Below, in pieces: positions 21,251 through 33,797 of a stretch of DNA of 64,000 bases. Position numbers and translations under genes: made by a program. Within the stretch, counting starts at the first letter, position 1, and every line of letters begins with the position of its first letter. Under the pieces are notes generated by a model. That model made no database searches, was not told the origin of the DNA, and saw nothing but the letters and a program-made list of their open reading frames with translations. The stretch is from Acorus gramineus (Eukaryota > Streptophyta > Magnoliopsida > Acorales > Acoraceae), in contig JAUJYN010000020.1 of the NCBI GenBank assembly GCA_030737835.1, positions 1,860,001 through 1,924,000 on the forward strand, in the 5' to 3' direction.

Positions 21251-23034
21251 CCCTCCCATTCCCCACGTAGACATTTTTGGATCTCTCTCTCTCTTTTCAC
21301 TCCCCCAAGGTGTTTGTGTTAATGTCACAAAGAGAAGAGAAGAGAAGGAGAAGGTGCAAGTGCAAGTCTAGGTTTGTGTAGGTGTTGTTGTTGTTGTTGA
21401 TCTCCTCTCTCTCAAGCACCTTTTCATGAACTTCCCCCCCCCTGATTTGCAGCCAAGAAGGGCTGGTGAGAGGCTGAAGAGGTGGTGGTGGTGGTGGTGG
21501 TTGAGGTGGCCGTGGGCGCGTCGAGAGCCCCGCATCTCCCCCTTTCCCTTTCCCTCTTTTGGTAAGTCCTCTTCCCCTTCTTTTTTATTTTTAGGGCTGT
21601 TGGGATAGTTGGGGAAGTCATGCATGCTAGGTAGATGAGTTAGAGTGTGTGTGAGGGGTTGGGGAGGGTTAAAAAGGGTAAAGGAAGGCGCTGGCAGGCG
21701 CAGGCGGGCTCGCAGACGCGCACGGGCACGTGCACTGGCGCGCGCGGGCACTAGCGCGAGCGGGGGTGAGCGCGGGGAGTGCGCGCGAGTGCGCGCGTGT
21801 TATATATGTGTCACTTTTAGCCTTCTGGTAACCATTGGAGCATTTTGACAGTTTTTCAGTTTTTTTCGTTTTTCGATCGGAACCGCTAAAATTTTGGACT
21901 TTTAGCTATCACCCTAAGTTTGAGGGCTCCGATTGAAAATCTAACTGCATATTATGTGTCCTGGTGCCATTCCAAGCCACTCACGAAAATTTCATCAAAT
22001 TCCGGTAACGTTTCAGAATTTCACAGTTTCGAAGCGTATCCGGGTTTTGACCGAGCGAGAAGTCATTGGGAGACTTGACTTGGTCAATGTGGGCCCATGA
22101 CTTGGTCAAATGAAATTGGGTTTTTACTGTGGTTGGGTTGACTAAGGTCAAACCTCACCTAAGTGCACTTAAACCTCACTAATCCTCACCTAAACCTAAT
22201 CTAATTTCAAGTGGTGTGTGTGTGTGTGGTGTGTGTGTGAGAGGGCTTTAAGTGGGCGCCCAAGAATAGTGTCCCCTCCACTATTTATCATCTTCTCCAC
22301 TCAATCCCTCTCTCTTCCCTCTCTTTAAAACCCCCATATGATCTAGTAGGAGGTCTTGAAATCAAAAACCCTAAGAAGAAAAGGATAGGTAAGGACCCGA
22401 TCTACCTTTGTATGGTTTCATTTTCGAGTTTCCTCAAGTGTGACCCCCTCTCATGCCCTCTTTTCTCCTCTGATTTCAGCCATTTTTAGGGCTGAAGGAG
22501 ATCTCGGTGGTGGTGGTCTTGGAGGTGGTGTTTCGGTGCGCGAAGAGCACCCGATCTTCCTCCCCTTCCTTTCCTCTCCTTGGGTGAGTTTCCTTTCCTT
22601 CCTTTCTTGTTTAGATGCTTGATTAAGGGGTGTTTTTGGGTATGTATGGCTTTCATGGTGGGTTTGGTGGCTGTCAGTGGCTGTGGGTGCTGGTTGGGGT
22701 GGTTGGCCGGCTCGGGCAGTGCGGGCTCGTCAGGGCTGGCAGGCGTGCTGTCGGGCAGGCTGGCAGGGCACACGCGCGTGCGCGCGGGCGTGCGCGCGGG
22801 TGGAGCAGGAGTGTGCGGGTGCTGCGCGCTGGGCGCCGTGCGGGGGCGTGCGCGCGGGGCGCTGCGCAAAGGCGTAGTGCGTGCTGTGCACGCGGTGCCG
22901 CGTGCGGGTGCTGCGCGCAAGGGGCCGTGCGGGGGCGTGCGCGCGGAGCGCTGCACAGAGGCGCAGTGCGTGCTGTGCGCGCGCGGTGAGGCGAGCGGGT
23001 GGTGCGCGCGGGTGCTGCGCTGGGGCGCAGGGCG

Positions 23035-26000
23035 TGTTATATATGTGTCACTTTTAGCCTGCTGGTAACCGTTGGAGCGTTCTGGCAGTTTTTCGTTTTT
23101 TTCGGTTTTCGATCGGAACCGCTAATTTTTGGACTGTTAGCTATCGTCCTGAGTTAGAGAACTCCGATTGGAAATCTAACTGCATATTTGGTGTCATGGT
23201 GCCATTTTTGGCCTCTCACAAAAATTTCATCGATTTTCGGCAACGTTTTCAGAATTTCGCAATTCCGTGGCGTATCCGGGTATTTTAAGTGACTTGCTAT
23301 ATAAATGAAATCAAAAATTAGATTGGCACTATTCATCATCCCTTCCAAAAGCTTTCTCTCTCTCCCCTCTCTCCTTTTCTTCCATTTGAGCCCCTTAGAG
23401 CCCTCAAACCCAAAAACCTAAAGCATAGAAAGTGTAGATCGGGATCTACACCCCAATGCTTTCAAATCCCGATTTCGGCCTACCTAGCCCTTCCATCCGC
23501 CCTCTCTTCTCCTCAGATCCGAGCCATTTCAGAGGTGGGTGTAGATCCCGGCGTTGGAGGCCTTTGGGGAGAGGTTTCGGTGCGCGGAGAGCAACCGGAC
23601 ATCTCTTCCTCCCCTTGGTAAGCTCTTTTTCCTCTTCTTTTTGGCTTAGATGTATGTTAGGAAGGGGGGTTTTGGGGTTGGGTGGTGGGCGGCGGCCGTG
23701 GGAGGCTGTCGGAGGTGGTTGGGGGCGGTCGGAGGCCGTCGGAGGTCGGTGGGGTGGTGGTGGAGGTGCTCGGGCATGGGGGTTGCAGTCCCGGGCAGGG
23801 AGACTAGCTGCCCCAGGTAGGCTGGGAGCAGGCGCACCAGTTTGTCGGGCGCGCGAGCGCGTGCGCGCGCGCGGGCGTGCGCTCGGGGGGTGCAGGGGAA
23901 GGCATGCGGGTAGGGTGGCTGGGATGTGCGCGCTGGCAGGCCGGGCAGGCAGGCTGGGTGGCAGGCGTGCTAGGCAGGAGGTGCTCGGGCATCAGGCGAG
24001 CAGTGCCGGGCGTGCAGGCGAGCGGTGCTCGGGCCACTCGGAGATGCGAGCAGGCAGGCAGCGCGGGCAGGCTAGCAGGCGCGCTGGGCGCGTGCTGCCA
24101 GGCGCGCTGGGCACGTGTTGCGCGGGCGTGCACGTGGGCGTTGGGTGAGGGTCCCGGGTGCTGGGCGCTAAGCGCTGGGAGCTGGTCGCGGGTGCTGAGC
24201 GCTGGGCGCTGGGCACCGTAGAGGAGCATGCGCGCGGGGAGCTGGGCAGAGGCGCAGGTGCGCGCGCGGTGAGGAGGGCAGTGGGTGCGAGGCTGGTGGT
24301 GCGCGCGGAGTGCGCGCGGGGTGAGGCGCTGGGCGCGCGGGGCGTGCGATGTGCTCGCGGGTCAGCGCGAGGCATGCGGGCTGCTGCGGCGGGGCGCAGT
24401 GGGCGCGCGGTGCCCCAGGTGGCTCGCCTGCATGTCCAGGCGGGCGGGGAGGGGCCCGGCGGTGCGCCTGGGTGCGCGTGCTGAGGCGCGGTGGCGCATC
24501 CGGGGGCGGTTGGCCGTGCGGATGGTTGCCGGGGGTGCGGGAGTTTGTCGGGGTGCTCGGGCTAGCGTGCGTACGGGTCATATGTACGTTTGCCCGAGTG
24601 TTGGGTATTTATTTGTGTAGCTTGGTATATTTTGTAGTGTTTTTGGGTTTTACTCACCAAGTTACTACCCTGTCTTGCAGATCTTGACGGACGGTCGCGC
24701 GACAACCCGGTTTCTGGTGAGTGGGACAATCCAACCCAGTAGTGAGGCGTTATACGCATTTGGGCGTATACCGACCTCTCCTGGGGCACCATGGATTTAT
24801 ATTAACCCGTTGTAAAGTGTATTCCATGCGAGCATGATTTAAAATGTAGAATGCATGCTACCCTAGACTTTGCATGTTAGGGACTTGCACCCTTAGGATG
24901 TGTAAGAGCCATGCATCATGTCCCCCTGTTCTCATGCTAGGAAGCCTTGGCCTATGCATGTGTCCTACTAGTTTATTTATTAAATTAAATGCTAGTATAT
25001 GTTAATTGCATGCTTTAGATAATATTATAAGGAGGGGCCTTGCGAGGTCAACATTGAGACCCAGGTTAGGGTACTCCGTGTTCCTTGTTTGGTTGTCGGG
25101 ATGTCCTGTATCGAGACCTCATGCTGCCCTCCCAGGGTTCTTGTCCCAATAATATTATATCTCTAGTTGATAATTAATGAATTATCCCTTGTGTGATTAT
25201 TAGCATCTTAGTGAATATTATAGGGGAGGGGCCTCGCGAGGACAGCGGTAAGACCCGGGCTAGGGTACTCCGTGTTCCTTGTTTGGTTGTCGGGGTGTCC
25301 TATATCGGGAACTCACGCTGCCCTCCCGAGCTTCTTTCCCCCAATGATATTCCACCCTTGCTTTTATTGTACATGTTCCCCGCATCTTGGTTATGCACCC
25401 TGGAGGAATTATGACGAATTCAGGATATTAGAGTTGTAGAGATGTGTTGTCGGCGGATCCGAGTGGATCATATGCGTATGGATAGACTGTTCTGTTTCCC
25501 TTCGTTGGATCCGTGTAGAGACTGCCCCAGCGTGATAAGGTCGTCCCTTCCGAGGGCTCCCATCAGTAGGCGCCTCCCGATATTTGTGACGGACTGTGCT
25601 GAAGTTGTGGGTGAAGGCCAAACGGCCTACGGAGTGGAGGAGAGACTATCGGTGGACCAAGGGTGACCAACAGCCTAGTCAGTCCCAAAATCCTATGTCA
25701 CCCGTTGTAGGGTGAGGGTGAGGGTGTAGTGGGTTGGCGATTAGCGACCCGCTGGTTTTGTGATTGGATGATTATCAGTCCCAATATCCTGCGTCACCTG
25801 CTGAGGGTGAGGGTGAGGGTGAGGGTGTGGTGGGTCGTTGATGGAGCGACCCACTGGGTTATTTGTTATGCCACTTAGAGGCTGGATAAATAAATGAATT
25901 GTGGTCAATATTGTCTGTGATGCATGGGTTGTGCTGTTCACTGAGCGTGTGGCTCACCCCTCGCATATGTTTTTCCCCAGTTGCCACTGAGCCTGAGCTG

Positions 26001-26383
26001 GAGCCGGAGCAGCAGGTGGAGCCGTCCGAGGGATTCCTTCAGTAGCGGAGCAGCGCTACGTTCCACGAGTGCCAGAGGCTATCAGCATCCCTTCTTGACT
26101 GTATGTATTTTATTTCCGTGCTTGGCACGCGTTTGTATATATTCAGTTATATTTGTGTATATTGGCTCTCACAGGACAGATGATTGAGTATCGAGTCTGT
26201 AGTATGTTTATTTACAGATTCAGTCTTTTGCTTCCGCATTTGGTGTATATATCATGTCAGCCTCTTTGTTGTCTGTGTGTCTTTCTGGTTGCTTGTGTAT
26301 GACATATTATTGACCTCCTGTATAGATTCTGATATTTTATATACACTTGCCGCGTCCCAGGGACGGCCGCCGTGGGCGTGACA
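23035..26383 (+). mobile_element. Innermost solo LTR (group A, 3,349 bp), TSD GGGCG
   Basis: Uninterrupted. Starts TGTTATATATGTGTCAC and ends GTGGGCGTGACA. Perfect TSD GGGCG at 23030-23034 and 26384-26388. It sits inside the CpG-rich block of its host LTR. TATA-like TATATAAAT at 23298-23306. Splice-like sites: donor GTAAGC at 23618, mini-exon 24681-24716, donor GTGAGT at 24717, acceptor TTTTTCCCCAG ending 25980. Confidence 0.95.
24681..24716 (+). other. 36-nt exon-like segment in the innermost LTR
   Basis: Preceded by CCCTGTCTTGCAG and followed by GTGAGTGG. It reads D-L-D-G-R-S-R-D-N-P in the phase shared by all group A copies. Confidence 0.6.
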
Positions 26384-29300
26384 GGGCGTGCGGGTGTGCG
26401 CGCGAGTTGCTGCGGTGGGGCGCAGTGAGCGTGCGATGCACCCGGGGGGGGCTCGACAGCGGGTCCTGGCGTGCGGCAGGGGCTCGGCAGTGCGTCTGGG
26501 AACGCGGGCTGGGGCACGGCTGTGCGCCTGGGTCGGGTGGCCGTGCGTACGGCTGCCCGGGGGTTCGGGTGAGTCGGGGTGCTCGGTCTCGCGTGTGTAC
26601 AGGCCGTATGTACGCTTGTCCGAGTGTTGGGTATTTTAGTGTATTTTTGTATGTATTGGTGTATTTTACTCACCGAGTTGTTTACCCTGTCTTGCAGATC
26701 TTGACGGACGGTCGCGCGATGACCCGGTTATTGGTGAGTGGTACAATCCAACCCAGTAGGGAGGCGCTATATGCACTTTGGCGTATACTGTCCTCCCCTG
26801 GGGCACCATAGTTTAATATTAACTTGTTTAATATGTAATCTATGCAAGCATGATTAGTATGTAGTATGCATGCCACCCTAGCCTTGTATGTTAGGGACTT
26901 GCACCCTTAGGATTTGTGTATGAGCCGTGCATCCTGTCACCCTGTTCTCATGCTAGGAAGCTTCGGCCTATGCATGTGTCCTATTAGTTTAATTTATTAA
27001 ATTAAATGCAACTTATGATATTTTAGCATGCCTTAGGGAATATTATCAGGGGCCTTGCGAGGTCAGCATTGAGACCCGGGCTAGGGTACTCCGTGTTCCT
27101 TGTTTGGTTGTCGGGATATCCTATATCGAGACCTCATGGTGCCCTCCCAAGGTTTCCTTTCCCGATAATATTATAACCTGGTGGTTATTGTATATGTTCC
27201 CCGCATCTTAGTTATAAGCCCTGGAGGAATTCTGAAGAATTCATGACATTTATAAGTTGAGATCAGTGTTGGCGGATCCGAGTGGATCGTATGCGTATGG
27301 ATAGGCTGTTTCTTTTCCCTTTGTTGGATCCGTATAGAGACTGCCCCAGCGTTAGACTGGCCTTCCTGACAGGGGGCTCCCATCAGTAGGCACCTCCTGA
27401 TTTGGGTTCGGACTGTGCTGAATTGTGGGAGTAGACTAGGTGGCCTACGGAGTGGAGGAGAGACTATCGGTGGACCAAGGGTGATTAACAGCCTAGTCAG
27501 TCCCAATATCCTATGTCACCTATTGGAGGGTGAGGGTGAGGGTGTGGTGGGTCGGCGATGTAGCGACCCACTAGATTGTGTAGTTCCTGCCACTTTGAGG
27601 CTTGATTAATTATTTGTGGTTAATATAAATTGTGATGCATGGGTTGTGCTATTCACTGAGCGTGTGGCTCACCCCTCGCATAATTTTTCTCCAGTTATCA
27701 CTGAGTCGGACTTGAAGGAGGAGCTCCCCGAGAGACTTCATCAGTAGCGGAGCAGCGCCACGTCCCGCGAGTGTTAGAGGCCATCAGCATCCCTTTTTTA
27801 TTGTATGTATTATATTTCCGTGCTTGGGCACCCGTTTGTATATTATTTGGATGTATGTGTGTATATTGGCTCTCACAGGACAATTGATTATGTATCGAGT
27901 CTGTAATGTGTTCTTGATTTACAGATTCAGTCTTTTAGCTTCCGCTAATTGTGTATATATCATGTCAGCCTCTTTGTTGTCTGTGTTGTCATTTTAGCTG
28001 TTATTTAGAGTATGTTATTGACCTCCAGTTTAGACTGCTGATATCATATATACACTTGCCGCGTCCCGGGGACGGCCGCCCTGGGGCGTGACAGCGCGGG
28101 CGCGCGAGAGCATGCGCGCGCGCGGGGCAGTGCGTCTGGGCGCGGGGCTGGGGGCCAGTGCGCGCGCGTGCGTGCGCGTGATGGGGCATGCGTGGGGCTT
28201 CCCAAGGTCCCGGGTGGGTGCTGGGGCACCCGGGCATGCGTACGTACGCGCGTGCTCGCATGCGTGCAAGCCCGTGTGCGTGCATGTCTAAGTCTTTGGT
28301 ATTTCTATGATTTCTAAGTGTTAAATTGTGTTGTTACTCACCAAACTTGATGCCCCTACCCTGTAGATCTCGTCGGATGGGATGCGCGAGGTCCCGGGTT
28401 GTATGGTGAGTGGTTCGATCCAACCCCCCCCCCCCCCTCTCGGGATGCGCTCGACACGCGTAGACGCGCGTCGTGCATCGATGGGGCCCCTTAAGCTATA
28501 ATATGTAGATATCTTGCATGCTAGGCTTATATACATGTATTGTATTCATGTATGAATGATTGTGTTGCATGAGCCCCTCTAGTATGGGCATGTATGTTGT
28601 AAATGTGTATGGATGTATAGAATATGACATGTCTTAGGTAGTATTGTAATACTACTCCCACCATATTAATGGGAATATACAGTATGATTAAGTCTGGGTT
28701 AATAACGGGCACCTGCCTAATATTCCCTTGCGATAAGACTCGAGGGCGTGGTATAGCTGTTGCGCCCATGCTAATGGGGCAAAGCTATGACCAGCTGCAT
28801 GAGATGATGATCTCTCTCGCCCTCTCCCCCTGAACGAACTGAGTAAGTAGATGCGATTTCCTACTCGATTTCCAATTTTATTGGCATGCACCTGTTAGTG
28901 CGCGAGATCGCGCTTGACCCTTTCTTTTAAGTTGGCGATATCCAACGGATATTAGAGTATATTTTGTATGTTTATGTGATTAATGACCATGTATGCATGT
29001 TGTATGATTTATTATGATGTAAATCTATGATTAGGGAGTATCCCTATGATTAATTGATATGTGATCGTGCATATGGTTCATGCACACAACTAAGATTAAA
29101 TTCTCCTATAAAATATATGCGCATGTTAAAACTAATTAGGTCTATCTGAAATAGGCGTGGGTATGACCCGCTGTCGGGTTGTACCTTATTAGTTAGAGCG
29201 CTAGCGATGCAATCGCCCCGTGCATCCGAGCGATGCACTCATTTGGAATTCAGGAGAATTCATTAGCTTATGGGATTATTTCTATGTGAGAGCAGAGGCA

Positions 29301-32300
29301 ACCCCTTTGTGTCTGAGCGACGCAACGGTGTGGGAGTACAGTAGTATTCGATATCTCGATAAGTGATTATCGAGAGTAGTTGTTTTCCATTGGGTTCGCT
29401 TTGCGAACATGGAATGTTTACTCCCAATGTCGTCCGTGTTGAGGGGGCCCGAGTTGTAGCTGTCCTGACAGAGGGCTCCCATCCGTAGGTACCACCGATG
29501 CATTCGGGAGCGTACTGATCGTGGGAGTATACCAGGTAGAGGCTACCCGGGAGAGGGTTAACGAATGATGTTGCGAGCGTGGAATCGTTCTCCCCTTCGT
29601 TGGATCCGATGTAGGGACTCCCCGGCGTTACAGCTGTCCTGACAGAGGGCTCCCATCCGTAGGTACCACCGATGCATTCGGAAGCGTACTGATCGTGGGA
29701 GTATACCAGGTAGAGGCTGCGTGGGGAAAGGGCTACCGGTGGACCAAGGGTGTAGAGCAGTCTAAGTCTCTTCCAAAAGTCCTATGTCACCTCTAAGGGG
29801 GTGAGGGTGAGGATGAGGTGAAGACACATCGCCGCGTGACCCATTCGTTGTTCGTCCGTTCCCATAGTTGTTGGGTCCGGTTGTGTATCGATGTTGAAAG
29901 ACATCGTTGGGCGGTTAACTCGATGTAGATGATCCAGTAGTGTTGTGTAGACCAGTAATTTCGGGTCTCCTCGACCAACGGTATGGTCTCTCCCCAAAAG
30001 TCCCAAGAGTCTCCCTCCGGGAGTGAGGGTGAGGGTGAGGTTGGTCGCGCTGCCGCGTGACCCTGTTATCCATGGGTTTCCACCCATGTTTTCCTTGAAA
30101 GGAAAGTGCTTATGTATTGAACTGTTGTATGGTGATTGGTTTCCAGCCACTCACTGAGCTTGTAGCTCACCCCTCGCATACTGTTTCTTTTCACGGGCAG
30201 TGTTGGGCGTGGAGTTGGAGCTTCCCTGTGGTGTGGTCTTATGGGCGTGGAGCATTCGTCCGGCGGATGGCGAGTGCGAGGCTATCAGCAGTCCTAGAGT
30301 CATTGTATGTATTGTAAATCGTGCATGTGGCACAGGTTGTATTTTCTTTGGTCTAGACTTGGCTCTCACAGAACAGTGATTGTGTATTCGAGTCTGTAAT
30401 AATGTTTTTGATTTACAGACATTGTTTATATATTATGCTTCCGCTTTTCAGTCAGTTATCATTATCCTTGCTTTGCCACCTTGTGTGTTGTTGTTGGAGT
30501 CTTTATTGACCTCAAGTATTGATAGCTGATATTTTATTATTGCCACGTCTCGGGGACGGCCGCCCTGGGGCGTGACACTAACAGGTGCATGCCAATATTC
30601 CAAACGAACCTGAGTCGAGTAGGAAATTGCATCTACTTACTCAGTTCGTGCAGAGGGAGAGGGCGAGAGAGATCATCATCTCATGAAGTTGGTCATAGCT
30701 TTGCCCCATTAGCATGGGCGCAACAACTACACCACGCCCTCGAGTCTTATCGCAAGGGAATATTAGGCAGGTGCCCGTTATTAACCCAAACTTAATCATG
30801 CTGGATATTCCAATTAATATGGTGGGAGTAGTATTACAATACTACCTAAGGCATGCCCTATTCTATACATCCGTACACATTACAGAAATACATGCCCATA
30901 CTAGAGGGGCGCATGCGATACAATCATTCATACATGGATACAATACATGCAATATAAGCCTAGCATGCAAGATATCTAACATATTATAGTTTAAGCATGG
31001 CCGTACTACTTATCTACATAAGTAGTATAGCTAGGGTGCCCCATCGATGCGCGACGCACGACTACGCGCGTCGAGCGCATCTCGAGGGGGGGGATTGGAT
31101 CAAACCACTCACAGATACCCGGATCGTCGCGCGTCCGGTCTACGAGATCTGCAAAACACAACCAATGATCCACAATTAAAATATGGAACCTCCTATCACA
31201 CATATAAGCCTACTTCATGAAGACCCTAACCCCTGATACTTCCATATTATCACCCAAGACACATGCAAACAACTCCTTGACACTCAACCAAGCAAAACTG
31301 CCAAACCTGCTGCAACCAGCCCTACTAATTGATCTCCATAGCACCCAATACACATCTACATATTATGAAATAAAACATGCACATTCTATGATATTCTGGG
31401 ATCATAATCCATGAAGACATTAGAACCTAATTTTGCCTCTACAAGCCCGAAATAAATTATTTCCAGAAGCAGGTCAATTCCTACGCGAATCTGGACAGGC
31501 CATGCAAAACAGGTTCTAACTTACACCACAGATATCATAATGACCCCAAATTTCATATATAACAACTAGACACATAGATGATCATATCATATGAAGACAT
31601 AATCCTAGAAATGTGCCTCTAAATACTAGATTCACTGAGATCTTTAAAATACAGAGTGCTGCCTTACCAAAACAAGGGGAGGGAAATGGGGAGATGCGGG
31701 GTTCTCGCCACACCCACGACCACCTCAACCACCACCACCACTACCACCACCTCATCAGCATCTCCTTAAGCCCTTCATGGCAGAAAACAGGGGTGCAAAA
31801 GGGGCATGAGAAGGGGATAGAGAGAAGAGAAACAACAACAACAACACATACTCACCCTTTCTCACTCTTTCTTGTGCTTCCTTCTTCACCTTCTCCTTCA
31901 TGTGCTTCTTCCTCCTCCTTCTCAACACACAAAGAGGGAAAAAAAGAGACCAAGAGAGGGAGAGAAAGTGTTCCACAAAATGGGAGAGAGGGGGAGAGAG
32001 AGAGGGCAAAAATGTCTTTTTCAAGCCCAAATAGTGTCTAGGGTGACCATAAAGGGGGGTGAGGTTAGGGTTAGGCTCACCCACTCACATACCAAAAGGC
32101 CAATGGTTTCTTCATCACTAAGCAAGGTGGGGGTAAGGTTACCACATCCTCAAAATATCTCACACTATTCGACCAACTAGGAACTCTAAAAACCTGGATA
32201 CAGTTCTGAAATGCACATTTTTCAAAACGTTACCGGAATTCGATAAAATTTTTATGGGTAGTACGAAACAGTACTAGGACCCATAATATGCAGTTAGATT

Positions 32301-32439
32301 TTCAATCAGAGTACTCCAACTCCCGCAGGTGGCTAAAAGCCAAAATTTTAGCAACTTTGATCGAAAAAAGAAAAACGCCCTAAATGATCCATATGTGACC
32401 AAGGTTCAACCGAAATGGCTCCAAATGACATAGGCATAA

Positions 32440-32482
32440 CACTAAATCATATAGTTTACAGGGACTTAAAACTAAAAATCCC
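32440..32482 (-). repeat. Right terminal inverted repeat of the Mutator-like element
   Basis: Reverse complement of 20533-20575 except for two adjacent positions. It is followed by TSD TTAGTTTTA. Its inner CA overlaps the start of LTR G. Confidence 0.88.
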
Positions 32483-33797
32483 TTAGTTTTAACATGTGCG
32501 TATATATAACTGGAGAATCATATCATAGCTATGTGCATGAACCATATGCACGATCATTTAATAATTGACTATAAGGGTAACCCCTAACATGGATTTACAT
32601 CATAAACAACAAATCATACAACATGCATACAAGGTATGGCCCACTTAAACATGCATACATGACCATTAATCATATAAGCACACACAAGGCCTAACTTAAG
32701 CATGCGTTGGATATCACCAACTTAAAATGGAAGGGTCAAGCGCGATCTTGCGCACTAACAGGTGCATGCCAATATTCCAAATGAACCTGAGCCGAGTAAG
32801 AAATCGCATCTACTTACTCAGTTCGTGCAAAGGAAGAGGGCGAGAGAGAGATCATCATCTCTTGAAGTTGGTCATAGCTTTTCCCCATTAGCATGGGCGC
32901 AAACAACTACACCACGCCCTTCGAGTCTTATCGCAAGGGAATATTAGGCATGTGCTCGTTATTAACCCAGACTTAATCATGCTGGATATTCCAATTAATA
33001 TGGTAGTATTACTCATAGGGACTACCTAAGGAATGCTTATTCTATACATTCATGAAAACCCACATCACACATGCCCATACATGAATGGCGCATGCATACA
33101 TAATAATTCACACATGAATACAATACATAGGCAAGTATATGGTAAAACAGGGGTTCTATGCAATATACGATCTATACAAGCCTAGCATGCAAATATCTAA
33201 CATATTTAGGGTGCAAAGAAGCCCCATGGATGTGCGATGCACGACTACGTGCATCGAGCACATCCCGAAGGGTTGGATCGAACCACTCACCACAACCCAG
33301 GACCTCGCGCATCCCATCCGACGAGATCTGCAAGGTAAGGGCATCCAATTTGGTGAGTAAAATCACATTTAAACACTTAGAAATTATTAGAAATACCAAA
33401 GACCTAGACATGCACAGGTACGGGCTTGCACGCATGCGAGCATGCACGTACGCACGCATGCCCGAGTGCCCCAGCACCTACCCGAGCCCCTGGGCAGCCA
33501 CACGCGTGGCCCTGCACACGTACGCACGCGCATGCACAAGTGCACGCACCCCCAAGCCTGCTGGCGCCTTGCTGCGCGCCCAGCAGCACGCCCAGACGCG
33601 CTGCCCCGCGCGCGCTCGCACGCACGACCTGCGCGCACTGCGCGCCAGCCCCCGAGCGCACCCCGCGCACCCGCGCTAATGGGTACGCAAGGGCCTGCGC
33701 GCCCGATTGTGCCCGCCTGCGACCCTCTGCGCGCGCGCGCCCACACGCGCGCCCAGACATCTTTGACCCCTCCCCAACCCCTCACACACACCCTAAC

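Larger units (their letters stand above)
21798..28093 (+). mobile_element. Solo LTR (group A), TSD GCGCG, interrupted
   Basis: Own sequence: 21798-23034 and 26389-28093 (2,942 bp). Starts TGTTATATATGTGTCAC and ends GGGGCGTGACA. Perfect TSD GCGCG at 21793-21797 and 28094-28098. Splice-like sites: GTAAGG at 22389 with acceptor ending 22479, donor GTGAGT at 22584, mini-exon 26698-26733, acceptor ending 27694. Confidence 0.93.
20723..30577 (+). mobile_element. Solo LTR (group B/C), TSD CTAAC, interrupted
   Basis: Own sequence: 20723-21797 and 28099-30577 (3,554 bp). Starts TGTTATGCCTGTGTCATTTA and ends GGGGCGTGACA. Perfect TSD CTAAC at 20718-20722 and 30578-30582. It is split in its CpG-rich block by the next solo LTR. 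Its last acceptor has changed to TTTTCACG. Confidence 0.92.
20649..32441 (-). mobile_element. LTR G (group C), truncated, inside the Mutator-like element
   Basis: Own sequence: 20649-20722 and 30583-32441. The minus strand starts TGTTATGCCTATGTC at 32441, next to the right inverted repeat. Its 3' part is missing: AAGGCATAACTTAAGCATG at 20649 abuts the left arm. It is split by a solo LTR with TSD CTAAC. Confidence 0.8.
20533..32482. mobile_element. Mutator-like (MULE/MITE) element, 9-bp TSD, filled by LTR insertions
   Basis: Terminal inverted repeats of 43 bp with two mismatches, starting GGGATTTTTAGTTTTAAGTC. Perfect 9-bp TSD TTAGTTTTA at 20524-20532 and 32483-32491; 9-bp TSDs are the hallmark of the Mutator superfamily. 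Own sequence remaining: left arm 20533-20648 and right end 32440-32482. No transposase is present. The rest is truncated LTR G with three nested solo LTRs. A non-autonomous element later hit by LTRs is the simplest reading; capture of LTR DNA (Pack-MULE style) is an alternative. Confidence 0.85.
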
